Source: Rana temporaria (taxonomy: Eukaryota > Chordata > Amphibia > Anura > Ranidae). Taken from it: DNA of 64,000 nt. This document shows, one piece after another, positions 37,858 through 49,249 of this stretch. The position numbers and the translations under genes are program-made. The stretch is taken from NCBI RefSeq assembly GCF_905171775.1, contig NC_053497.1:32814764-32878763 (forward strand), in the 5' to 3' direction. Positions within the stretch are counted from its first letter, which is position 1, and each line of letters begins with the position of its first letter. The notes below the pieces were generated by a model. It was given only the letters and a program-made list of their open reading frames with translations, did no database searches and was not told the DNA's origin.

Positions 37858-38012
37858 TTTCTCCTAGTTTGCTATATTTTCTTCTTCTGTATATTCTTTT
37901 ATGTCTGTGGATTGTTTGTGCTTTTTTTGTATGCTGTCATTTGCTTTTAAGCTCTATATATACCAGCATTTGAGAATTTCCCCGGTGACATCAGGGGAGG
38001 GGTGGAAACCTA
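37858..38012 (-). promoter_or_regulatory. TNF 5' UTR and core promoter
   Basis: On the minus strand a TATATATA box is at 37962-37955, about 98 nt before the ATG, implying a 5' UTR of about 70 nt. Just upstream are a kappaB-like GGGGAAATTC (37983-37974), a CRE-like TGATGTCA (37993-37986, one base from TGACGTCA) and a TTTCC (NFAT core) near 38008. TNF promoters are known to use NF-kB, CRE/AP-1 and NFAT sites; assignment here is by sequence only. Confidence 0.6.
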
Positions 38013-38390
38013 TCGCTGTTCAGCCCGACTTGTCTCCTCCTTTGTAGTGGAAAGAGAACTAGGCTCCGTTTTGAAAGAGAAACTTCCTGCAATATTGGAA
38101 AAGAAAAGCATTTCTGCTTTTTTTCTGTGTCATATGGAAAGTTAGCGTGTCTAATCTGCAACGATGGAGAATTGGAAGGTTGTCCAGGGCCAGCACTAAG
38201 GGGGACTTCTACTTGAAATCTACAATATTTCTTTATAGAGAAGAGACCTAAATTGGGAGATATGGGCAGCTGTCTCTAAATGCTTATATTTTTTCAAATA
38301 CACAATGCAGAATAAACAGACGACCCCCCCCCCCCAAAAAAAAAACTGTTCTAGTAATCACATCTGTGAATTCATGTAAACCAGTGTTAA
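38013..38390. other. TNF upstream flank, no gene seen
   Basis: No ORF, terminal repeats or RNA recognised; a C10 run at 38325-38334 precedes the next MITE. More distal TNF regulatory sites could be here but none is distinct. Confidence 0.4.
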
Positions 38391-38771
38391 AGTGGAGCTC
38401 CGCTGTAAAAAAAACAAAATATTAAAAGCCAGCAGCTACAAATACTGCAGCTGCTGACTTTTAATAAATGGACACTTACCTGTCCCGGAGTCAAGCAATG
38501 TCGGCAGCCGAAGAGGAGCGATCGCTCATCTCTCTGCTGCCCCCGCCGCCATCCACGGTAAGGGAACCAGGAAGTGAAGCGTTGCAGCTTCACTGCCCGG
38601 TTCCCTACTGAGCATGCACGAGACGCGCTGCGCCGTCCTCACTTGTCCCCTGCTGTGTTTCCTGTCTTAGACAGGTATCTGCACCCCCCTCCCCCCTGAA
38701 AGGTGCCAAATGTGACACCGGAGGGGAAGGTTACGATGAGTGGAAGTTCCACTTTAGGGTGGAGCTCCGCT
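38391..38771. mobile_element. TTAA MITE, AGTGGAGCTCCGC ends
   Basis: TTAA at 38387-38390 and 38772-38775. Ends AGTGGAGCTCCGC and GGGTGGAGCTCCGCT with weak inversion. Sister of 30147-30622 in the opposite orientation. Confidence 0.82.
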
Positions 38772-38864
38772 TTAATTTAGTCGACTAAATGAATACTATT
38801 TCAGTCGGCTAATATACGACTAAAACTAAAACAATTGAGATGACTGAAATGGAACTAAAACTAA

Positions 38865-39572
38865 GGCCTAGATTCACGTACGGCCGCTCTACGTTGCGCG
38901 AGGCGTAGCGTATCGTATTTACGTTACGCCGCAGCAACTTAGAGAGGCAAGTGCTGTATTTACAAAGCACTTGCGTCCTAAGTTACGGCGGCGTAGCGTA
39001 AATGGGCCGGCGTAAGTAGGCTCGTAGGGGACGTGTTGTATTTAAATGAGGCTTGACTCCTTGTAGATGCATGGCCGAACGAACGGTGCATGCGCGCGCA
39101 TGCTCAGTATCACGTCGTATTTACGCCCAAAGATACGTCGGCTCAATGCCTGTGACGTGAACGTAACTTACGCACAGCCCTATTCGCGTACGACTTACGC
39201 AAACGACGTAAAAAGATACGCTTTTTCCGACGTCCATACTTTGCATGGGCTGCGCCACCTAGAGACATGCCTTATCTTTACGCCGGCGTAAGTCTTACGT
39301 AAACGGCGTAACTAATTGTGACTGGCGTACGTACGTTCGTGAATCGACGTATCTTGCTCATTTACATATTCGACGCGGAAATCAAGGAAGCGGCCAGCGT
39401 AATTATTGCAACCCAAGATACGACGGCGTAGGAGACTTGCGCCACTCGTATCTTGGCCAAATGTATGCGTAACTGATTCTATGAATCAGGCGTATAGATA
39501 CGACGGCGGCCATTTGGACTTACGACGGCGTATCTGGAGATACGCCGTCGTAAGTCTTTGTGAATCTGGGCC
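38865..39572. mobile_element. Harbinger-type MITE, GGCCTAGATTCACG ends
   Basis: Ends GGCCTAGATTCACGTACGG and GTGAATCTGGGCC, flanked by TAA on both sides. 708 bp, CpG-rich (many TACG and GGCG words), folding on itself. Confidence 0.9.
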
Positions 39573-39600
39573 TAAAATGGCATTTTAGTCAAAAGACTAA

Positions 39601-39990
39601 TGCCGCGTACACACGATCGGAATTTCTGATGAAAAAAGTCAGCCGGAATTTTTTCATCGGATATTCCGACCGTGTGTAGGTCCCATCTGACTTTTTTCGT
39701 CGGAGTTTAGAAATAGAACATGTTTTATTTTTTTTTCCAATGGAAATTACGATCCTCTGAGTGGAACTCCGACGGAGAAAAAACTATGCATGCTCAGAAT
39801 CAAGTCGACGTATGCTCGGAAAGCACTGAAATTCATTTTTCTCGGCTCGTCGTCGTCTTTTACGTCATCGCGTTTTGGGCGGTCGGAATTTGGTCTGACA
39901 GTGTGTATGCAAGACAGCTTGAACAGAATTCCGACAGGAAATTCCATCAGATTTTATCCAATCGGAAATTCTGATGGTGTGTACGCGGCA
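39601..39990. mobile_element. Harbinger MITE, GCGTACACACGATCGG family
   Basis: Ends TGCCGCGTACACACGATCGG and TGGTGTGTACGCGGCA, TAA on both sides, 390 bp. It contains ATGCATGCTCAGAATCAAGT, also found in 62785-63175. Confidence 0.92.
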
Positions 39991-40299
39991 TAAGACTAAA
40001 ACTAAATTGAAAGTTGACTTCAAAATAAACACTGGTCTGTAGTGCATGTTCATACCTCAATACCATAAATAATAACATACTCGATTCTTCACTCCAGCCG
40101 TATATAATGAGTTTGGATATTGTAGAGAAATGTTAACTAATGCATTACAATTTAATTACACTCATTAGATTTTAGACGACTAAAATTAGTTTTAGTCAAC
40201 TAAAATGTCCTGGAGATTTACAGTAGTCGACTAAATACGACTAAAACAATTACAGAAGACTAAAATGGGACTAAAACTAAAATGTCATTTTAGTCCTAG

Positions 40300-41467
40300 T
40301 GCCTCGACCATTTTTCTCGGCAGGAAAAAAAAACGACGTTTTTCCAGACGTGATTTCTCTCCAGCCTGACTTGCATACACACGTTGGCCCAAATTCAGAT
40401 ACATTGGTGTATCTTCTCGGCGGCCGTAACGTATCTCAGATACGTTACGCCGCCGTAAATTAGGGCGCAAGTTCCGTATTTAGAAAGAACTTGCGCCCTA
40501 TGTTACGGCGGCGTAACGTATGTGGTCTGGTGTAAGCCCGCCTAATTCAAATGTGGATGATGTGGGCGTGTTTTATCCAAATTTAGTGTGACCCCACGTA
40601 TTTGAAGTTTTTTTACGAACGACGCATGCGCCGTTCGTGAAAGAATCCCAGTGCGCATGCTCGAAATTACGCCGCAAATCGTCAATGCTTTAGACGTGAA
40701 CGTAAATTACGTACAGCCCTACTCACGAAGACTTACGCAAACGACGTAACATTTTCAAAATTCGACGCGGGAACGACGTCCATACTTAACATAGGATACC
40801 CCTCATATAGCAGGGGTAACTTTACACCGGAAAAAGCTTAATGTAAACGACGTAAAAAAATGCGCCGGGCGGACGTACGTTTCTGAATCGGCGTATCTAC
40901 CTAATTTGCATATTCGACACGTAAATATACGGAAGGGCCACCTAGCGGCCAGCCTAAATATGCAACTAAGATACGACGGCGTAAGAGGCTTACGCCAGTC
41001 GGATCTTGGCAAAATTCCGGCGTATCTTGTTTTCTGAATACAGAAAAAAGATACGCCGGAGCTTCCTAGAAGTTACGCGGCGTATCAATAGATACGCCAG
41101 CGTAACTTCTATCTGAATCCGGGCCATTCATGCAAAAAAGCGTCTAAAGCGCGGTGACGTACAACACGTACGACAGGACTATAAATGGGATGTTCCATTC
41201 CACCCTTTGGGCTGCTTTTGGGCTGCATACCTGATTCTGAGCATGCGTTTTTTTGCCCTCGGAAAAGCATACACACAACCGTTTTCCGCGATGAGAAAAA
41301 GACTGACGGGAAACACGACGAGAAAAAAGAGAGCCGGTTTCAATTTTTTTGCGGGCAGTTTTTTTCGTAAAAAAAACTGCTAGGGAGCATACACACGACT
41401 AGTTTTCACGATCAATATAAAAAATGGCAGTTTTCTCGTCGTGAAAAATGGTCGTGTGTACGAGGCA
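40300..41467. mobile_element. Harbinger-type MITE, interrupted
   Basis: Left end TGCCTCGACC is worn (the TACACAC word is lost); right end GGTCGTGTGTACGAGGCA is followed by TAA. It is opened by the element at 40386-41125. Confidence 0.75.
40386..41125. mobile_element. Harbinger-like MITE, GGCCCAAATTCAGATAC ends, nested
   Basis: Ends GGCCCAAATTCAGATAC and ATCTGAATCCGGGCC. About 740 bp, CpG-rich like 38865-39572. Flanks GTT and ATT give no perfect 3-bp duplication. Confidence 0.75.
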
Positions 41468-41773
41468 TAAGACTAAAACTAAATCGAAATTTGATGCCAA
41501 AATTAACACTGCTGTACACATCAGAAGGCAACCGAATACTTTTTTGCAATGCGGCACTTCTATTAAATACTTATTTCTGCATACTATGTCTGTTTGACCT
41601 CTTACTGACCCCGTATCGCATATAAGTGGTGGCAGGGAGAGGGGGCTTTAATGCTGCTGCCCCCCGATATATGGAATATGTCAGCAGCAGCCAGGGCCAT
41701 CTTTAATATTAATTGGACCCTGGGCAAAAAATGTCTCCCCCCCTCATGCAATTTTGCTCTCCACCTGCTCTAA

Positions 41774-42351
41774 GGCCTCGTACACACGACCGAGGAACTC
41801 GTCGGAAAAGACACATCGTTTTCCTCGTCGAGTTCCTTGTTAGGATTGTCGAGAAACTCGACAAGCTTGCTTTGCGTACACACGGTCAAGACAAAATCTC
41901 CTCGTTCTCAAACGCGATGACATACAATGGCAGGGGAAGTTTGATTCCACTGGCACAACCCTTGGGGCTGCTTTTGCTAATCTCTTGTTACTGCGTGTTA
42001 AATAAAAGTTTGTTAAGAGACGATTTGCACTTTTCAGTCGTCACAGCTTGACAAATGTGCTATCTCCATTATGAACGCTACTTTTACTCCCGTCTCATAC
42101 TTTATTCTGAGCATGCGCGGGTTTCTTAGCATACACACGCTCGAGTTTCTTGTCGAAAACCAGCCCGACGAGGAACACGACGAGGAAATTGAGACTCCCG
42201 ACGAGGAAAAAGAGAACTTTTTTTCTCGTCGAGTTCCTGGACAGTTTCGTCGATGAAAAACATACACACGACCGTTTTCCTCGGCAAAAAAGCTCTCCCA
42301 CCAAGTTTCTTGATGGATTCTGTCGAGGAAAACGGTCGTGTGTACGAGGCC
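41774..42351. mobile_element. Harbinger MITE, CTCGTACACACGACCGAGG family, nested in hAT
   Basis: Ends GGCCTCGTACACACGACCGA and GGTCGTGTGTACGAGGCC; flanks TAA and TGA. Longer than its 269-bp relatives, with an internal ACTCG..CGAGT hairpin. Confidence 0.85.
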
Positions 42352-42404
42352 TGAGACATACAATAAATATCAGCTAGACTTAAAATCAGTTTACTGTATC
42401 AGAT

Positions 42405-42745
42405 CAGGCAATGATTGTGATTGGTTGCTAGAGGTTACAGCATATCATTACCACTTACTGACTGGTTGCTAGAGGTTACAGCACACATTACGGCTCACTG
42501 ATTTCTTCTTGTTGATTGGTTGCTAGAGATTACTGTACAGTAATACTGCTCACTGATTGGTTGCTAGAGGTTACAGCGCATCATCTCTTCACTGCAGAGG
42601 TGCATGATATATGTATGGATTCCGCCTTTATTTACATATGAATGACGCCAGCCTCAGCTATTTACATATGAATCCTGCCTCTATTTACATATCAATGCTC
42701 CTGTTATTTACATATGAATGACGGTTATTTACATGTAAACACAGG
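42405..42745. repeat. Tandem GATTGGTTGCTAGAGGTTACAGC and TATTTACATATGAAT arrays
   Basis: Four units of GGTTGCTAGAGGTTACAGCA-type sequence (42420-42575) are followed by about five units of TATTTACATATGAATG(A/C) (42628-42725). Confidence 0.88.
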
Positions 42746-43177
42746 GTCTGCAGGTGAGTCATCTGTACACAACAATAGGGCAGAGCTGGGCAGCATTAGT
42801 AGCAGCACTTTACATTGAGATATCGGGACACAGCACAGGACTAAAACTTCAAGGGACAAGGGAATTTAAACTGCGATAGTTGGCAAGTATGAGGCAGCTG
42901 CTTTGGGCCCCACAACCATGACAGGGCCCAGGGCAGCTGCCCCTTTCGCTCTGCCTTAAAGACGGCCCTGGCAGCAGCCGAGGGGTTTTACACAATCTCC
43001 CGGTTGCAACAACATCTGGGAATGTGCGTGAATCTGATATGCTGATTGTTGGCTGTCAACACCTTATCCCATCCCTCCCATAAACAGACCCAGGACCAGT
43101 GTTCTGTCGAGAAGTGGCCGCCCATCGAATAGTGCCTGCGCATGCGCAGGACGAAGCCGATCAGCTAGAGTGATGTA

Positions 43178-43412
43178 ACCAGTGTGCAAGTGCACATCGT
43201 AGGAGGTATCTCTCGATGGGAGACACAATTTAAACCTATACAAACAGCGGGGGGGGGGAGGCCGTAGTTCTCACCTTGTGCCTTGCTGTTGCGGGGTGGC
43301 TTTACATTGTGCTGATGGTCCGCTTTCCCCGCTGTTTGCATAGGTTTAAATTGTGCCTGTGAAATGGTATCTCCCATCGAGAGATACCTCCTACAATGTG
43401 CGTAATGCGCCA
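43178..43412. repeat. Inverted repeat of ATCTCTCGATGGGAGA words
   Basis: GTAGGAGGTATCTCTCGATG and AATTTAAACCTAT on the left return as complements at 43335-43400. The loop holds a G-run at 43250. A MITE-like hairpin of unknown class; the 121-residue minus-strand ORF crosses it and has no domain. Confidence 0.7.
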
Positions 43413-43504
43413 TGGTTACGCCCAGCTGATTGGCATATCTGAATTTTAAGGCGTGAAATTTTGGGTATACATTTGTGTGGCATAACCTCATCTTTTTTTT
43501 TTTT

Positions 43505-43740
43505 TTTACTGGGACTGCCTTTATCAGCACATGAACTTTAATGTCATCCCAGTCTTAGTCTTTAGGGTTCAATATTGAGTTGGCCCACCTTTTGCAGCTA
43601 TAACAGCTTCAACTCTTCTGGGAAGGCTGCCCACAAGGTTTAGGAGTGTGTCTATGGGAATGTTTGACCATTTTTCCAGAAGCACATTTGTGAGGCCAGG
43701 CACTGATTTTGGACGAGAAGGTCTGGTTCGCAGTATATAC
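43505..43740 (-). pseudogene. Tc1-like transposase C-terminus
   Basis: The minus strand reads RPSRPKSVPGLTNVLLEKWS and then IPIDTLLNLVGSLPRRVEAV before AAKGGPTQY and a stop at 43569. This is the C-terminal tail of Tc1-family DD34E transposases (normally about 340 residues). Everything upstream, including the catalytic core, is missing. A second more decayed copy of the same end is at 15140-15305. Confidence 0.85.
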
Positions 43741-43802
43741 TTCCTGGAATCCCTCTGCCCATAGCTCAGGCATGCAGGTAGCAGGGTGTGCTTAGGTGAC
43801 AT

Positions 43803-44295
43803 AGCTCCGCCACCCCTCCTTCAAAACGAAAGAATAAAATGGCCATAAAGTCTCCTGGGATGTATAACATAATTTGTCATAGGCCAGAAACCAGGAAGCA
43901 ACTGAAGAAATGTAAAAAAAAAAAACAAGAAAGTATAATATAGCTTTCTATCTATTTACTAAGGCTGGCAGCATCAGGCCTAGGACAGGGGGTGGGCAGG
44001 AGCGGTGGCTGCCCTTGGCGCAGAAGTTTATTGGAGGGATGGAGGCACCCTAAGGGAAGGGGGGGTGCAGTTTGGCATCTTTGCACCGGGCACTGGATGA
44101 CCTTCTCCTGGCACTGGTCAGCATAATGATTAAAATAGTTAATATTGATTGCGAGAGTTTAGTTCCACTTTAAACTCACCTGTCTGAGATCCTATAAGAT
44201 ATCATTGACTGGACCAGTGGGCCAAGTCCACAAATGTGCTCCACAATCCCATTTATTACTATAGATTTCCAAGTATGGTATGTAATTCAACATTA
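43803..44295. other. No gene seen
   Basis: Nothing with a boundary or frame. A small GGGGGTGG run is the only feature. Confidence 0.4.
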
Positions 44296-44792
44296 AGGCT
44301 GGGTTCACACTAGTGCGAATTGGATGTGTGTTTCCGCCGCATCCAATTCACACAGCAGGAGATTGTGACCGGCTCTCTATGGTGCCGGTTTACATATCTT
44401 TGCTGTGGCTCCGATGCGATTTGGCTGAATTCGGTCTGTTTCAGGACTGAATTTTTGGCTGAATTCGGCTCTGCGGCTCTAGGCTTTGTGAGGCCTTAAG
44501 CAAAACTTAGACACTGGAGCCCCACTTATGCCCATAATGAGATGCACGGATCTAGCACACAGAGCAGAGGCAAATTAGGCTGCCGCGGGGCCCCATGTGA
44601 GTGGGAGGCCTTAGGCGACCGCCTAATTTGCCTAATTAAAGAGCCGCCTCTGGTTTCAGGACTGAATTTTTGGCTAAATTTGATCAATTTCAGGTCCGAA
44701 TTCATCGTGCTGAAATCGGACCTGAAACGGATAATGAGGACGCACCGGACTCCTGCTGTGAGACGCTGCGTTCTCATATGTGAACCCAGCCT
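44296..44792. mobile_element. MITE, AGGCTGGGTTCACAC ends, with an internal insertion
   Basis: Ends AGGCTGGGTTCACACTAG and ATGTGAACCCAGCCT. The phrase GGACTGAATTTTTGGCT occurs twice, at about 44442 and 44659. The stretch between them (about 44465-44655, with GCAAATTAGGC and GCCTAATTTGCC arms) is probably a separate insertion. Confidence 0.75.
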
Positions 44793-45209
44793 CAAAGTGT
44801 CAAACATTAACAAAACTGTACATGAAAACTACATTCCCTCAGCGTGACCTGCCAATGAAAATTCCTGCTTCACAGTGCAATTTAGGAAGTGAAATCTGTT
44901 TCATGATGAAATGAGATGAAGTAAGGGCAAAAAGTCATTAGTGGGACTAACCCAAAAAAACAAAAAATTATTTTTGCATTATTTAAACAAAATAGAAAAG
45001 TAACAAAAGGAAGGGAGACTGGATGGGGAATTTTAAACTTCACTAGCAAAATTACCACATTTAGTTCCACTCTTGTGCACATTGGGCAGTTAACCCCGTG
45101 CATGAGACTCTGGCGTGGTGCCGGTGGAAAGTGCAATCCCCTCTGCCGGCAGCCGGTAAAACTTTATGCTGCAGCTGGATGCTGCACCGAGTGGTACTAA
45201 TGTTTAGAG

Positions 45210-45368
45210 CAGGGATATGCAATTAGTGGACCTCCAGCTGTTGCAGAACTACAAGTCCCATGAGGCATAGCAAGACTCTGACAGCCACAAGCATGACACT
45301 CGGAAGCAGAGACATGATGGGACTTGTAGTTTTGCAACAGCTGGAGGTCCACTAATTTTATATCCCTG
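45210..45368. mobile_element. hAT MITE, CAGGGATATGCAATTAG ends
   Basis: 159 bp; inverted ends with long stem around CAGCTGTTGCAGAACTACAA. Perfect 8-bp repeats GTTTAGAG at 45202-45209 and 45369-45376. Confidence 0.95.
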
Positions 45369-45494
45369 GTTTAGAGCAGTAGGCACTCAGGCGACCAATT
45401 TCTGGAATGCAAGCAGTCTGGGCCTGTGCCCTCTGCCAGGACTGTGGTCCAAAACAAACATCAAATTGACCCCACTAGCAACTGACATTCTTAA

Positions 45495-46190
45495 CCACTT
45501 CCTGCCGGCCGTACGACTATATACGGCCGCAGTGTGGATGCCAATTGCTGGGAGGCCGTCTAATTACGGCCTCCAGCCACTGCATCACGGCGGCGCACGC
45601 GTGCCCGCTGCAGTGCCGTTGCGCGCCTGACGGCCGCGATGTCCCCCAGCACCCGCGATCGCCGGTTACACAGACAAGGACGTGGATCTGTGTGTGTAAA
45701 CACACAGAGATCCACGTCCTGTCGGAGAGAGGAGACCGACTTGTACATAGGGACACAGATCGGTCACCTCCCCCAGTCAGTCCCCTCCCCCCACAGTTAG
45801 AAACACTATGCAGGGTAGACATTTAACCCCTTCCTCACCCCCTAGTGTTAACCCCTTCCCTGCCAGTCACATTTATACAGTAATTAGTGCATATTTATAG
45901 CACTGATCGCTGTATAAATGTGAATGGTGCCAAAAATGTGTCAAAAGTGTCCGATGTATCCGCCATAATGTCGCAGTCCCAATAAAAATCGCAGATCGCC
46001 GCCATTACTAGTAAAAAAAAAAAAAAAAAAAATAATAATAATTCTGTCCCCTATTTTGTAGGCGCTATAACTTTTGTGCAAACCAGTTGCTTATTGCGAT
46101 TTTTTTTTTACCAAAAAATATGTAGAAAAATACGTATCAGCCTAGACTGAGGAAAAAATTTTTTTTTTTTAAAAATTGGGCTATTTGGAG
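45495..46190. mobile_element. TTAA element, right end missing
   Basis: TTAA at 45491-45494, left end CCACTTCCTGCCGGCC. Internal words CCCCTTCACTGCCAG-like and TACGTATCAGCCTAGACTGAGG match the other family copies. It stops at the T/A run near 46180 without a terminal repeat. Confidence 0.8.
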
Positions 46191-47021
46191 TCAATGGAGG
46201 AGGAGTAGCAGACGCTGAGCGGTTTGTAAGTTATTCTGTTTCTGACCACGTAATGCTTTATGTGCAGTGGCAAGGATGGTGGGCTATAAAGCCCACATAC
46301 TGCACATAGGTGACAATGGGTGGCTGAGGTTTCTGTGCTGATGGTGTGCTTACTGCGCATTATTAGTCATAGGCAGGTCCCAGGCTCCAGTAATGATCGG
46401 GAGCCAGCAGGACCTTATGTGTTGTCCCCAGTCCTTATATGTATTGACGGTGTTCTTTTCCTAAACAATCTATGTTGTTGGTAGTTCCCACTTCATTGTC
46501 CCCTTCTATCACCAAGTTTCAGAGTATGAGTGTTCATATCATTTGGGCTATATCTCAGATAACAAGCAATTGTGCTGCAAGATTGAAAATGACTTGCTAA
46601 GCTATTGCTAGACTTGCCAGGCTTCATCAGTTTGTTGCACAATTGCAGCAAGTCCGCATTGCGTGACTCCAGATCAACTTTCTTTGCAAACATTCTGAAA
46701 GTCTGCTACACGTTCTGCTTCAGTTATGTTGTGCAATCGTCATCCCACCACAGGGGTCACTGTGGCTGAATTTTCATGCTGTAGACTTGCAGAGTTCTTG
46801 CTGTAGACTCATAACTGCAACTTTACTCTTGCAAGAGACTTGCCACGCAAATTTGCTACAAATTGGAGAAGTGTCAACTAGGACTTGTGCTTCAAGTGCT
46901 CTGCAGATGTACAATATGCCAGGGAAAATGTGGCAAGGTCTTGGACCCCCATGGAAGTAGTAGCAGCTCAGTTTGGTCAGGAACACAGGCCGACCCTCTG
47001 ACTGGACAATGAAGCAGCTCA
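46191..47021. other. No recognisable gene
   Basis: Contains only short ORFs without domains. A loose CAGACTTGC/TTGC word repetition is seen at 46550-46870 but no boundaries. Confidence 0.4.
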
Positions 47022-47029
47022 CCGGTAAG

Positions 47030-47318
47030 CAGGGCAGCCATCAGAAATTTTGGGGCCCCTCACACAGCTTCAGGCATGGGCCCCCTGGAGCAGAGAACCG
47101 GGGGGGGGGGGGTGTGCTGCTGCAAATTGAGATGGGGGGCTGCCGCGAATTGAGAACTGGGAGGGGGGCTGCTCTCCTCACGCCGTGACATGGGAGGGGG
47201 AGGGGGGCTATAGAAAGTTTTCTCCTCTCTTCTCAGCCACGAGCTGAGAAGGGGGGCCCCTGGGAACATTCAAGCTCCTTACAGGTGTAATGCCTGTATT
47301 CGCCTGATGGCAGCCCTG
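47030..47318. mobile_element. hAT MITE, CAGGGCAGCCATCAG ends
   Basis: Ends CAGGGCAGCCATCAG and CTGATGGCAGCCCTG; flanks CCGGTAAG (47022-47029) and CCGGGAAG (47319-47326), an 8-bp duplication with one change. G-rich interior. Its end phrase TTACAGGTGTAATGCCTGTA recurs diverged near 48291. Confidence 0.85.
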
Positions 47319-47326
47319 CCGGGAAG

Positions 47327-49245
47327 TCATAATTGTCTCATTCTACTCTTTTCTTCTGCAACACAGATTGATCGGTTGCTATTGTTCTATGACTCCCTCT
47401 CCCATTTAATGCTGCTATCATAGAGGGAACTGCAGGTGGAGGCTATTAAATCAATGTAGGTGCTGCCATTGATGGTATTTCAAAATACATTTCACAATTA
47501 CATCTCCTTAGAGTTCACCTCTACTAAGGGTACTTTTAATGGTCCTACTGGACTGAGTTTCTGGTTATTTTGGCCATGTGACTCACACACATGATTGGCA
47601 ATCAGATGGGGATACCTGGTAAATCTTAAAATTGGATCTAACAGTGCAATTATTTCAATAATGAAATAGTAAAAGGAACTCGCTGAATTCAGACTCATAA
47701 AAACTTTGCCATTCACAGCCATTTTCAGTAAGCTAAGAAACCTCTGACATACACACCCAGATTGGGTTACTGGGAAAATTCAGGGAAACCAACGTAAGTT
47801 TCCTCTTCATTTTCAAGGCATATTTAATAGCCTGTGGTCATAATTCATAATGAAAATGATGTAGGGAAGATTTAGCCAAAGTTTTTACATTTGATCCAGG
47901 TGTGCACTAGGACACCCCACTCTGGGAAATCCTCTTCTCATTGGTAATTTAATATTTTATGAACACCATTGCCGTTCAATGTGCAGCAGGTATTCTTTAT
48001 CTCACACACTGCAGTTTTTATGCCCAATGGAAAACCAAGGAACTGTCATTGTGACAATTTTAGTTCTGTTGGCAGCCTTCCTGCTTTGTTTCTGCCCACT
48101 CCACCCCCCCCCCCCCCCGTTGGGTCTGTTCCTGGACCCCTCTACTATTTGTTTCCCCCTCTCATTTACTGCCTTCCCTCAGCTTTGCCTGATTACCCTG
48201 GGCAGTTATAAGGTAATGTCAACTACATTTCAGATTTGGGAGACTCAAGAGTGGGGTTACACTGGACATAATGTTAGGGTATTCGAGCCCCTTACAGGTG
48301 TAATACCTGTACCCGCAAAAAAAAAAAAAAGTGTGTTTTGGTTTTTGGATAAAGTGGGGAAAATGCACCTTTTCTTTCTGTTTAATATTTTAGTCTCTAA
48401 CCCTATTGGAAAGATTTTCCCAACTTCTTGTTCCTATGACCAAAAAATGCGGGGTTGGATTGTCATCAGGAGAAGAAGGCGTGGACAGCTTTAATTTACA
48501 CCCATGCATTCTCCCCCTTTGGAAATGATGGCTGGTACCGGACAGGTTGGCTCCTCTTATTTTACCTCTTTCCTAGGACTCTTTTTCAATGGATCAGTAA
48601 AGTGCGGGGAGACCTACCCAATAGGGGTACTGATCTCGCCATTGGCTGGAGTTGAGCTTTATAGAATGTTATCATAGATTTTGTTAGATAGACACTATGA
48701 ACATCATATAGGCATCTAAAAGGCAGTGGCTTAGAAGCCTAGAGGCTACCACTGTAGTTTTGCAGTGACTGAATTCCAGCTTTCATCAGGGCCAGGACAT
48801 TTTCACAAAAAATGAAATAAATATTGGGGTAGTTGTCTTGGGCCTTCCAAGTTAGGGAGTCCCTCAACAGCCTGCTATGTCCTCCTGCCCGTCGCTGTAT
48901 TTGGTGCAGTGGAACCCGTTCTCTAATGCTCCACCTTAATAGTCATTGAAAGGGAGGTTTCTAAAGCCCCAATCAGTGTCGGGCAGTGGAACTTATTTTC
49001 CTAGTGGAACCCTTCTTTTCAAACTTTGCTTACTCCACCTATATAGTAACGTAGGCATCTCAGAGTCTGGGATGAAAGGGTTCTGTTGTGTCGATTACAA
49101 TGACAGGATGCAAGACTTATGCAGGGGAAATCCAGCTTCCCAATAGACACATTTGTAGGGCAGCCTATATAGGTCAGGTGATAGCAACCTTGGTAGGTTA
49201 GGTGACAGGTTTTCTTTAGCCCAAATTTCCAACAAGGAAGAGAAA
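47327..49245. other. No recognisable gene; a few repeat scraps
   Basis: A C15 run is at 48103-48117 and a TTACAGGTGTAATACCTGTA scrap at 48291. The 171-residue plus-strand ORF from 47979 has no domain and crosses the C run, so I do not accept it. Confidence 0.45.
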
Positions 49246-49249
49246 AGGG

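Larger units (their letters stand above)
38776..41520. repeat. Host repeat of ACTAAAACTAAA words, several times interrupted
   Basis: TTTAGTCGACTAAA and GACTAAAACTAAA words recur at 38776-38864, 39576-39600, 39991-40290 and 41468-41520. The phrase ACTAAAACTAAATTGAAAGTTGA near 39996 returns as ACTAAAACTAAATCGAAATTTGA near 41472, so at least two copies are present. The gaps are filled by the MITEs listed separately. Confidence 0.7.
41692..42970. mobile_element. hAT element, CAGGGCCATCTTTAA ends
   Basis: Ends CAGGGCCATCTTTAATA and TTAAAGACGGCCCTG, flanked by perfect 8-bp repeats GCAGCAGC at 41684-41691 and 42971-42978. It encloses a Harbinger MITE and the GGTTGCTAGAGGTTACAGC repeats. The target itself is a GCAGCAGC microrepeat, so the exact border has some slack. 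Confidence 0.85.

Noticed and set aside
47979..48494. 171-residue hydrophobic ORF
   Set aside because: Passes through a C15 homopolymer and an A14 run, so the frame is fortuitous; no domain or conserved start.
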